DNA of 29,509 bases, from assembly GCA_902767385.1 (NCBI GenBank), contig CACXHA010000004.1, positions 1-29,509 on the forward strand, in the 5' to 3' direction. Each line of letters begins with the position of its first letter. The first letter of the stretch is position 1. Positions 24,027 through 29,509 of the stretch are shown piece after piece. The notes under the pieces were generated by a model, which did no database searches, was not told where the DNA came from, and saw nothing but the letters and a program-made list of their open reading frames with translations. The translations under genes and the position numbers were made by a program. This stretch comes from an uncultured Elusimicrobium sp. GTDB lineage: Bacteria; Elusimicrobiota; Elusimicrobia; Elusimicrobiales; Elusimicrobiaceae.

Positions 24027-24767
24027 TTAATTACCAACGGGGGGAGTCAACCGGAAACTCTGCACCATTTGTATGGCTTGATTTTGTAGCGTTTCTGTGT
24101 ATTGCGCGGACAGCGCTCCTATATAATAAACCGTATTGGGGGAAGTTTGTACGGCAGTCAGCCAAAAGTAAACCAGGCCGCGGTTAGAATAAGCTTCCCC
24201 CTGGGCCTGATAAGCGGGCATCCCGTTTATTTCTGCAAAATTGGAAGAAGTAATGCTTACACGGTGTTGGGTTTGTGCTGTTTGTAAGCCGGCCTGAAAT
24301 TCTTCTAACGGATTGGTATCCTGTATATTCGTTTGACGAAGGATGCCTGCCATTAAAAAAGATTGAGGTTTTTTCCCGGACGCATCTTTTTTAAATGCGT
24401 TGGTATCAATGCCTACTTTGAGGTCCATTTCTTTCCAATGGATCCAATCCGAAAAATCCATACCGTCATAGACGGTCAACTCAAAGGGGAAAGAGCTGTC
24501 TTTGTAAATTCTTTCTCCGTAAACGGGGGCTGGGTTTTGTTTTACCCGGGCCATTAGTCCTTGGAAAGGGCTTAATACAGCGCGTACGCCCATCCAAGCT
24601 CCCAGGCCGATGATGCCCGCTAAAAGGAAGGTGCAGATAGCGGCTGTAATAGCCGGGCCTTTGTTGGAATGATTTCTAAAAATCAACCAACCCAGTTTAA
24701 ACAGTACAAAAAATACTGCAAACGCGACAAACAGTACAAATAATGCTAAGAGAATAAGTATTGTCAT
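24027..24767 (-). CDS. membrane-anchored extracytoplasmic protein, PsbP/DcrB-like, moron candidate
   Basis: This 246-residue protein has two hydrophobic helices (about residues 1-30 and 42-64). A soluble domain of about 170 residues follows, probably on the outer face of the membrane. The end of the domain resembles the PsbP/DcrB fold in pattern: an ITSSNFAEINGMPAYQAQGEA strand pair, a VYYIGALS strand, and a closing helix ending in VQSF. This is a fold impression, not a clear family hit. The gene is reversed within the tail operon and has its own terminator and a TATAAT 6 bp before the ATG at 24767. Expression in the lysogen and a role at the envelope, such as exclusion of other phages, are inferences. 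Confidence 0.65.
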   Translation of the reverse strand: MTILILLALFVLFVAFAVFFVLFKLGWLIFRNHSNKGPAITAAICTFLLAGIIGLGAWMGVRAVLSPFQGLMARVKQNPAPVYGERIYKDSSFPFELTVYDGMDFSDWIHWKEMDLKVGIDTNAFKKDASGKKPQSFLMAGILRQTNIQDTNPLEEFQAGLQTAQTQHRVSITSSNFAEINGMPAYQAQGEAYSNRGLVYFWLTAVQTSPNTVYYIGALSAQYTETLQNQAIQMVQSFRLTPPVGN

Positions 24768-24773
24768 AAGCAT

Positions 24774-24779
24774 ATTATA
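24774..24779 (-). promoter_or_regulatory. -10 element of the reverse gene, possibly leaderless
   Basis: Minus-strand TATAAT is followed by six bases and ATG (24767). No -35 consensus and no ribosome-binding site are visible; an in-frame ATG at 24773 directly abuts the -10 box. Confidence 0.45.
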
Positions 24780-24804
24780 GCTTTTTAAAATTAAGGAGAA
24801 TCAT

Positions 24805-25281
24805 ATGATTGAAATAGGAAAAAATTTTTTGTCCGGCCTGACACGTGCCCAACAAGGTTACCGGGCCCAAAGACAAAAGTATCAATTGCTAGCCGGGCAA
24901 GCGGCGCAGCAGGCTGAAGAGCTGCGTCAAGCACATGAAGAAAAAATGAATTATTTGTTTCGTTCTTCCAGTGAAAAACTTCGGGATGCTTACGCGCAGG
25001 CCCGGGCGGCTTTGGCAGCGCGGCAAGCTACACGTGCCGCCCATGGAGTCAGCGATAGTTCCAGTTCCGTTCTGGAGGATAAGCAAACACTGCAACTTAC
25101 TCAAAATTTGCAAGCTCACCGCACGCAACAAGATTTACAGACCGCAGCTGCGCAGCAAGAAAAAACGTTCAAAGAGAAGTGGGCGGCTTTGTGGCAAGCG
25201 GTTAAGCAGTACCAGGGAAAATCGCGTAAAAACGGGCGGTGGGGAAGTTTGGGCCAAGCTGTTACATCATTATTTAAATAA
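24805..25281 (+). CDS. internal virion / ejection protein (gp14-like)
   Basis: This 158-residue protein is almost entirely helical and Gln/Ala-rich, with long heptad-like stretches (about residues 15-65 and 85-130). It lies between the nozzle and the fibre gene, where T7-like phages encode their internal core proteins; gp14 is the smallest of these and forms the outer-membrane channel in T7. The assignment rests on position and composition. The larger partners gp15 and gp16 are not seen. AAGGAGAAT precedes the start. Confidence 0.65.
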   Translation: MIEIGKNFLSGLTRAQQGYRAQRQKYQLLAGQAAQQAEELRQAHEEKMNYLFRSSSEKLRDAYAQARAALAARQATRAAHGVSDSSSSVLEDKQTLQLTQNLQAHRTQQDLQTAAAQQEKTFKEKWAALWQAVKQYQGKSRKNGRWGSLGQAVTSLFK

Positions 25282-25295
25282 GGAGACCAATTGTT

Positions 25296-26444
25296 ATGAG
25301 TATTTCATCATTAATTTGTAAAAGAACTTATCAGGCCGACGGAGAAAAACGAGAATGGGAAATTGATTTTCCTGTTTTGTCGGCGCAAGATTTGGCTGTA
25401 TATGTGACGGACTTACAAGGTGCGGAAAGTAAAATTACGGATAATTATACGGTAGATTTGGAACGGGAAGTAGTGGTGTATCCGTCCATTAATAGTGGCG
25501 TATCCCCGTTGGCAACGGGTTATAAAATCACGCTTTTGCGCACGACGCCACATACGCAAGGCATTACTCTTACTCAACAAGGTACGTTAGATGCCAAAGA
25601 ATTAGAGGCCGGATTTGATAAATTGACTTTACAAATCCAGGAGCTTTCCGAGCAACTTAAACGCAGTATTAAATACGCGGTTTCTTCCATTAATACCGAC
25701 GTAGATGCTCAAACTTTTTTAAATGAATTACAAGCAACACAAACGGCGGCTTTAAATAGTGCTTTGGCCAGTGTGGAAGAAACGAAAATCACCTTGCAAC
25801 AAGCATTGACAACGGAGCAAACGCAGCGTTCCCAGGCTGACTTATCTTTACAACAAAGTTTGCAGATGCTTACCGGTACAGTAGCACAACAAGATGCCGC
25901 GCAAACAGTTGCTTTATCGTCAGAAGCCAGTAGTCGCAGTACCGCTGACAGTGCCTTGGAAAGTGCACTTAGTGCAGAAACAACGGCGCGGTTAAATGGA
26001 GATGCTGCCTTGCAACAAGCCATTGAGCAGTTAAATTTTATTACCTTTGTGGTAGGCCTGCCATCGTCGGGTAATTCTAAATATATTTATGCCGTTCCAC
26101 AAGATGAAACCGATTTGGATGATCACCCGATTGTAGTTCTTTATTTATGGGATGCTAGCGAGCAAACCTGGAACGCAGTAGGTGCTTTTAGTACCAATTT
26201 GGATCCGGCTACACTACTTACTAAGACCGAAGCAGCCAACACGTATCTTACACAAACCTCGGCGGTAAATACCTATTTGCCTTTGGCGCAAAAAGCTGTA
26301 GCGGGCGGAGTAGCGAGTTTGGATTCTAATGGGAAATTGACGTCCGCACAAATGCCCTATGCTACTTTGAGTACGATAGGGGGGATTAAATCGTCTTTTG
26401 ATGCAACAATGGGTACTTGGACCGTCATTACCGAGGACCTATAA
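25296..26444 (+). CDS. tail fibre with T7-type N-terminal attachment domain
   Basis: This 382-residue protein starts with the virion-binding domain of T7-like fibres (about residues 1-125), recognisable from KRTYQADGEKREWEIDFPVL, YTVDLEREVVVYP and YKITLLRTTPHTQGI. A coiled-coil stalk follows (about 125-250) with repeated Ala/Asp/Gln heptads. The C-terminal part is short, so host recognition is probably delegated to the next gene product. GGAG lies upstream of the ATG, and the stop is 12 bp before the next start. Confidence 0.9.
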   Translation: MSISSLICKRTYQADGEKREWEIDFPVLSAQDLAVYVTDLQGAESKITDNYTVDLEREVVVYPSINSGVSPLATGYKITLLRTTPHTQGITLTQQGTLDAKELEAGFDKLTLQIQELSEQLKRSIKYAVSSINTDVDAQTFLNELQATQTAALNSALASVEETKITLQQALTTEQTQRSQADLSLQQSLQMLTGTVAQQDAAQTVALSSEASSRSTADSALESALSAETTARLNGDAALQQAIEQLNFITFVVGLPSSGNSKYIYAVPQDETDLDDHPIVVLYLWDASEQTWNAVGAFSTNLDPATLLTKTEAANTYLTQTSAVNTYLPLAQKAVAGGVASLDSNGKLTSAQMPYATLSTIGGIKSSFDATMGTWTVITEDL

Positions 26445-26455
26445 GGAGGTATAAT

Positions 26456-27628
26456 ATGGCCTTATATCACAGCGCAAGAGGTTCAGTTAACTATACGGTG
26501 GTAGGCAACCCGACTATTGTTGACGGAGTGGCGAGAGGATTTAGTACAAGTGATTATTTGCAAACATCTGATATTTTAGACGGAAGCAAAGATGTGAATA
26601 TGATTATTAAATGCACTACTGGTTCAGGTTCTTTAGCAGGGCAACAACTAATTACAGGAACAGTACAGTTATATACTCACAATGCTAATAATAATCTTCG
26701 TGTGTCCGTCTACGATACAAAATCTTCTTCGTGGAAAGATGAAAATCTTTTTTACCTTTCTGCCGAAACTACTTATTATATAAAAATCGTTAAAAATGCT
26801 TTTGGTTGTGTAATATCTTCTTCAACTGATAATGTAAGTTATACAACTAGATATACAGCTGATATTGACTTTCGTACTACGGACAAGATTACTTTTGGTC
26901 GTACATCTTCAAAATACTGGTCAGGTTCCATAGACCTAAACCACACCTACATAACCCTCAATGGTCAACCCTGGTTTGGTATCTGCCCTATAGAGGTACA
27001 AAAACACCAGCTAATGGGACCTGTAGGGTATCAAATATCAGGCGATGGCCCTACTGTAGCAGACGGTTGGTTATCGGGGCTTGACGGTTCTTCTTCTTGC
27101 AAGACAACACAGACTCTTCCCGCTTTTCAAACAATAGAGTTAATGGTTAATGTAAGATATCCAAATGCCGTGTCATCTTCTTATACTCCTGTTTTGGGAT
27201 TTGGAACAGGGGATAATCCAAACAAAAGAATTATAGCTAATGCAAATACTGGTCACGGAATACGTGAAGACACTACAGAGATTATTACTATTGATAATAA
27301 TACTTTTAATTATGTAACTGCTTCTAATCAAACCAACGGTTATTTTATAAAAATGACGGTTGTAAAAAATGCAAGTGATTATACCTATACACTTTCCCTA
27401 TCTTTGGACGGGCAAACGTGGGCAAGTAACTCTGCTAATTATGCAACAAACATTTGTAATGACTATGTGAGTTTCTTGCGTACGAGTACAGGGAGTGCCA
27501 CTGGTAAACCACAAATGAATATGAACATAAGTTACATCAAAATAGATAACAAATTGTGGTTTTGGCAACCGCAACCGACGACGAAAATATACGTAAATCA
27601 TGTTTTAGTATGGGAGAAATCATTATGA
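26456..27628 (+). CDS. receptor-binding protein candidate with two LamG-like domains
   Basis: This 390-residue protein is built of two similar beta-rich halves (about residues 10-190 and 200-385). Each starts with a G-x-x-x-x-V-x-D-G motif and ends in a Y-I-x-x-N/D-x-x-x-W-F signature (LNGQPWF and IDNKLWF). The pattern suits concanavalin/LamG folds that bind sugars. AAGGAGG precedes the ATG at 26456. Base use is more A+T-rich than in neighbouring virion genes, with many AAT, TAT and ACT codons, which suggests recent exchange, as is common for phage receptor-binding genes. The stop overlaps the next start. Confidence 0.75.
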   Translation: MALYHSARGSVNYTVVGNPTIVDGVARGFSTSDYLQTSDILDGSKDVNMIIKCTTGSGSLAGQQLITGTVQLYTHNANNNLRVSVYDTKSSSWKDENLFYLSAETTYYIKIVKNAFGCVISSSTDNVSYTTRYTADIDFRTTDKITFGRTSSKYWSGSIDLNHTYITLNGQPWFGICPIEVQKHQLMGPVGYQISGDGPTVADGWLSGLDGSSSCKTTQTLPAFQTIELMVNVRYPNAVSSSYTPVLGFGTGDNPNKRIIANANTGHGIREDTTEIITIDNNTFNYVTASNQTNGYFIKMTVVKNASDYTYTLSLSLDGQTWASNSANYATNICNDYVSFLRTSTGSATGKPQMNMNISYIKIDNKLWFWQPQPTTKIYVNHVLVWEKSL

Positions 27629-27819
27629 TCAATATGGAACTGATTTGGAAGATGTTGGGAGTAGTATTTGCGTGCGGGGTGGTGTGGGCGAAGTTGGAAG
27701 CTATCCAAAAGGATATCGCTCGGTTAGAAAAAAAGCAAGACAAATATAATAACTTGCAGGAACGTACGCGCGTGTTAGAGGTAAAGGTAGAAAATTACTT
27801 AAATCAGGAGGGTAAATGA
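27625..27819 (+). CDS. small membrane/coiled-coil protein of the lysis cassette
   Basis: This 64-residue protein has one N-terminal membrane helix (about residues 4-20) followed by a charged coiled coil rich in Glu, Lys and Gln, a layout like XhlA-type phage proteins. It is translationally coupled on both sides: its ATG overlaps the preceding TGA and its stop overlaps the endolysin start. It may act as an accessory holin or membrane anchor for the endolysin; no firm family is recognised. Confidence 0.7.
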   Translation: MINMELIWKMLGVVFACGVVWAKLEAIQKDIARLEKKQDKYNNLQERTRVLEVKVENYLNQEGK

Positions 27820-28229
27820 CAGAAAAATGGCTTGAGTATACGCGCCTTTACGAAGGATTGCGGACAATGCCTTATACTTGCCCAGTCGGACATTTAACCA
27901 TAGGTTATGGGCACAACTTAGAAAACGGTATTAGTCAACAAGCGGCAGAGTTTATCCTTAAAGAAGATTTGCAGATTGCCCAAAATATGGTGCAGAAACA
28001 ATTTACAGGGTGGAAAAAATTAAACGAGGTACGTCAGTTTGTACTGGTGGATATGGCATTTAATATGGGAATACATAAGCTAGCTACTTTCAAAAAGATG
28101 CTTGCTGCGGTGGAGGAGGGGAACTATACTGCCGCTGCCAACGAAATGTTAAACAGTCGCTGGGCCGTACAGGTTGGGCGGCGCGCTAGGGAACTAGCCC
28201 AGATGATGGAAAAAGGAGAATATATATGA
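27816..28229 (+). CDS. endolysin, GH24 muramidase (T4/lambdoid lysozyme type)
   Basis: This 137-residue lysozyme cleaves the glycan strands of peptidoglycan. Its active site reads E13, C22, T28, the E-8-(D/C)-5-T pattern of phage endolysins, with the cysteine variant replacing the aspartate of T4 lysozyme. TIGYGH follows directly, and the C-terminal NSRWAVQVGRRARELAQMM matches the family. No signal peptide or anchor segment is seen, so release should depend on a holin. It overlaps its neighbours by 4 bp on both sides. Confidence 0.94.
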   Translation: MTEKWLEYTRLYEGLRTMPYTCPVGHLTIGYGHNLENGISQQAAEFILKEDLQIAQNMVQKQFTGWKKLNEVRQFVLVDMAFNMGIHKLATFKKMLAAVEEGNYTAAANEMLNSRWAVQVGRRARELAQMMEKGEYI

Positions 28230-28420
28230 TTGAGTTTATTACACAACATTATGACGAAGTATTACAAATTATAGGCGCGGTAGTGGCTTTGGCTACACTG
28301 ATTGTAAAATTAACGCCTACCCAAAAAGATGATAACGTGCTTAGCAAAATTATCAAAGTGCTTAGTGCTTTAAGTTTATGTAATGCCGACGGTTCTTTTA
28401 TCGGCAAGAAGGATTGCTGA
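28226..28420 (+). CDS. holin candidate
   Basis: This 64-residue protein has one clear membrane segment (about residues 13-30), then a Lys/Thr stretch with LTPTQKDDNVLSKIIK and a cysteine-containing tail. Size, single helix and position between endolysin and spanin genes suggest a holin, but the family is not certain. The stop overlaps the start of the next gene (TGATG). Confidence 0.6.
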   Translation: MIEFITQHYDEVLQIIGAVVALATLIVKLTPTQKDDNVLSKIIKVLSALSLCNADGSFIGKKDC

Positions 28421-28647
28421 TGTACGGATTATATTTTGGAGGGGTGATAGTTTGTGGCATTTTGTTATCGGTAGTGGTACTACTGGCGAGTAAAAACGGA
28501 AGTAAAGCCGCCCGGTTGGAGGCTTTAAAAATAGAGCTTAAAAAACAGGAAAAGGAACAAATACGTGTTAAAGAAATTAAGGATAGGGTGTATCATTTGT
28601 CTGCTGACGATGCTAGGCGCAGGTTGCACCAAATTGCAAATAAGTAA
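28420..28647 (+). CDS. inner-membrane spanin (Rz-like)
   Basis: This 75-residue protein has an N-terminal membrane helix (about residues 4-23) and a long charged coiled coil (about 30-70), the layout of the inner-membrane spanin subunit. The overlapping lipoprotein gene in another frame supports the pairing. Spanins fuse inner and outer membrane at the last step of lysis, so the host must have an outer membrane. It starts at the ATG within TGATG of the previous stop. Confidence 0.75.
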   Translation: MYGLYFGGVIVCGILLSVVVLLASKNGSKAARLEALKIELKKQEKEQIRVKEIKDRVYHLSADDARRRLHQIANK

Positions 28648-28762
28648 CACAAGTGCATGCCAAGTGCCCTTTGATTACGCAGACGAGGGAGTAAATGAGC
28701 AAAATGCACGTGCCCTTTTAATGTATTACTGTATTTGTGAAGATGAAAAAGCATGCCAATAA
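28565..28762 (+). CDS. outer-membrane spanin lipoprotein (Rz1-like)
   Basis: This 65-residue frame starts with GTG inside the Rz-like gene, in a different frame, and ends 115 bp beyond it. The N-terminus is basic and hydrophobic and ends in LGAGC, a lipobox with an unusual -3 residue. The mature part is short, as in Rz1, but has several extra cysteines and is not proline-rich. The start has no strong ribosome-binding site, so coupling to Rz translation is likely. Confidence 0.7.
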   Translation: MLKKLRIGCIICLLTMLGAGCTKLQISNTSACQVPFDYADEGVNEQNARALLMYYCICEDEKACQ

Positions 28763-28766
28763 AAAA

Positions 28767-28788
28767 CCCCGGCCCCAAAGGACCGGGG
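28767..28788 (-). terminator. intrinsic terminator of the prepilin gene
   Basis: CCCCGG-C-CC pairs with GG-A-CCGGGG, and the minus strand continues with TTTTTT. It follows the prepilin stop by about 26 bp and also separates the gene from the prophage end. Confidence 0.9.
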
Positions 28789-28814
28789 GGAAAGGTGTTA
28801 AATAACTTTTTGGA

Positions 28815-29285
28815 TTAAAAATTACTAACTTTGTCTGCTCCGCCCGCGATAGCATAACAGAAGTCGGTAGCATCTTGATCGTTTGCCGTAGTGGCAGCAC
28901 AGGAGCGAGTTTCTGTATAGGCACCGTTCGCTTCGGCAATAGTGGTAGTTAAAGTATATGCACCAGTACCGCGTAAACGAGTGGCGGTTACCACTCCCGC
29001 GTTTGTAAAGCTAAGACAGAAATTTTTACCACCGCGATTACTAGTACAATCAGTAGCACTAATGGTGGGAATGTCTACGTCCAATTGGTTAAAAGTGCTA
29101 GGCCACTCATCATGTTGGGCGTGGTAGCGTTCCATAGCTCCGGCAATGGCGCTCATTTGGGTAAGAGCTTCTGTGGCACGGGAACGCTCCACAGCAGTCT
29201 GGTATTGTGGTAAGGCAACCGCGGATAAAATACCAATAATCAGTACGACCACAAGTAGTTCAATTAACGTAAAACCTTGGTTCAT
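28815..29285 (-). CDS. prepilin-like protein with type IV pilin N-terminus
   Basis: This 156-residue protein starts MNQG-FTLIELLVVVLIIGILSAVALP, the class III prepilin signature. Cleavage would fall after G4, with E5 of the mature chain present. A globular domain with two cysteine pairs follows. GGAG lies 8 nt before the ATG at 29285; the longer frame from 29306 would run through that ribosome-binding site. It stands alone with its own promoter and terminator, as minor or orphan pilins often do. Host origin is more likely than phage origin, because it lies beyond the spanin genes on the opposite strand. Confidence 0.92.
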   Translation of the reverse strand: MNQGFTLIELLVVVLIIGILSAVALPQYQTAVERSRATEALTQMSAIAGAMERYHAQHDEWPSTFNQLDVDIPTISATDCTSNRGGKNFCLSFTNAGVVTATRLRGTGAYTLTTTIAEANGAYTETRSCAATTANDQDATDFCYAIAGGADKVSNF

Positions 29286-29320
29286 ATTTTCTCCTTTCAG
29301 GCGCATTCTGCGCTACTATA

Positions 29321-29348
29321 AGTATAGCAAAAAAGGAGAAAAAATCAA
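29321..29348 (-). promoter_or_regulatory. promoter of the prepilin gene
   Basis: Minus-strand TTGATT (29343-29348), a 16-bp spacer and TATACT (29321-29326) give a good sigma70 match. The leader of about 30 nt contains a small GCGC/GCGC hairpin and the ribosome-binding site. Confidence 0.6.
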
Positions 29349-29427
29349 TCTTGATTTTTAAAGAAAGAAACAAGTGCACAAAGAGAAAAATTTTGATAAA
29401 ATATATTTATTCAAGGTTTTTCTTTGT

Positions 29428-29500
29428 GCCAAGATAGCTCAGCTGGTAGAGCAGCCGCTTCGTAAGCGGCAGGTCCGGGGTTCGATCCCCCGTCTTGGCT
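29428..29500 (+). tRNA. tRNA-Thr(CGT)
   Basis: All four arms fold: acceptor GCCAAGA with TCTTGGC, D arm GCTC with GAGC, anticodon arm GCCGC with GCGGC around TTCGTAA, and T arm CGGGG with CCCCG around TTCGATC. The anticodon CGT (29461-29463) reads ACG. CCA is not encoded. tRNA genes are common integration sites, but the prepilin gene lies between it and the prophage. Confidence 0.97.
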
Positions 29501-29509
29501 AAAATTTAA

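Larger units (their letters stand above)
11496..28762. mobile_element. podovirus-type prophage (repressor to spanins)
   Basis: A continuous set of phage genes runs from an S24 repressor through terminase, portal, scaffold, capsid, tail tubular, fibre and lysis genes. The T7-type connector and tail proteins together with Bbp16/Bbp19-like proteins indicate a short-tailed virion. Boundaries are taken from the outermost phage genes. I found no duplicated att core; the 3' end of the tRNA-Thr at 29428 is not repeated elsewhere as far as I can see. No integrase, excisionase or replication protein is present, so the element may be incomplete, domesticated or dependent on genes outside the window. Confidence 0.88.

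Noticed and set aside
26456..27628. Diversity-generating retroelement at the receptor-binding gene, as in phage BPP-1
   Set aside because: No reverse transcriptase gene and no template/variable repeat pair are visible in the window.
29428..29500. tRNA-Thr as the attachment site of the prophage
   Set aside because: I found no second copy of its 3' end in the window, and the prepilin gene with its own terminator lies between tRNA and prophage.

Overview
The window is a chromosomal segment of a Gram-negative, probably anaerobic and fermentative bacterium that carries a prophage of the short-tailed (podovirus) type. Three things point to the host type. There is a maturation factor for [FeFe]-hydrogenase (hydF). 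Isoprenoids are made by the MEP route (dxs plus a prenyl synthase). A stand-alone prepilin-like gene has the GFTLIE signature. This mix and the gene style fit Elusimicrobiota (Elusimicrobium-like gut bacteria) best, but that assignment is an inference from gene content and could not be checked. The prophage's two-component spanin independently implies an outer membrane.

Host block, 1-11037. uvrA (minus) is divergent from a four-gene plus-strand operon: an LPG-synthase-like membrane protein, a gamma-carbonic-anhydrase-like hexapeptide protein, a single-domain response regulator and a TPR protein. That operon ends at a strong bidirectional terminator. It converges with a minus-strand operon of prenyl-diphosphate synthase, dxs and a LOG-family phosphoribohydrolase, preceded by hydF on the same strand.

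Boundary, 11038-12587. This stretch holds a probable structured RNA of about 330 nt with its own sigma70 promoter and intrinsic terminator (minus). Next come an S24-type self-cleaving repressor (minus), a repressor-proximal operator/promoter, a small ORF opposed to that promoter, and a perfect 20-bp palindrome in front of a YfcC-family transporter.

Prophage, about 11496-28762. The order is repressor, transporter, an unknown small protein, small and large terminase, then a second copy of the operator/promoter. After it comes the late operon: portal, Bbp19-like protein, scaffold, major capsid, Bbp16-like cement, an AT-rich island, tail tubular A, tail tubular B, internal virion protein, T7-type fibre, and a two-domain LamG-like receptor-binding candidate. 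The lysis cassette follows: a membrane/coiled-coil protein, GH24 endolysin, holin candidate, and Rz with overlapping Rz1. Two membrane-protein genes (16289-16465 and 24027-24767) lie backwards inside the late operon, each with its own promoter and terminator, and look like lysogenic-conversion (moron) genes. No integrase, excisionase or replication gene is visible in the window.

Right flank, 28763-29509: a prepilin-like gene (minus) with a strong terminator, then tRNA-Thr(CGT).

The main points of interest are the twin operator/promoters (same 18-bp tandem heptamer, same 27-bp offset to TTGACA), the unassigned RNA next to the prophage, and a recurring TATAAT-N6-ATG arrangement suggesting leaderless transcripts. 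Also notable are the two reverse-strand morons, the 90%-plus AT island within the late operon, and the missing integration and replication module.
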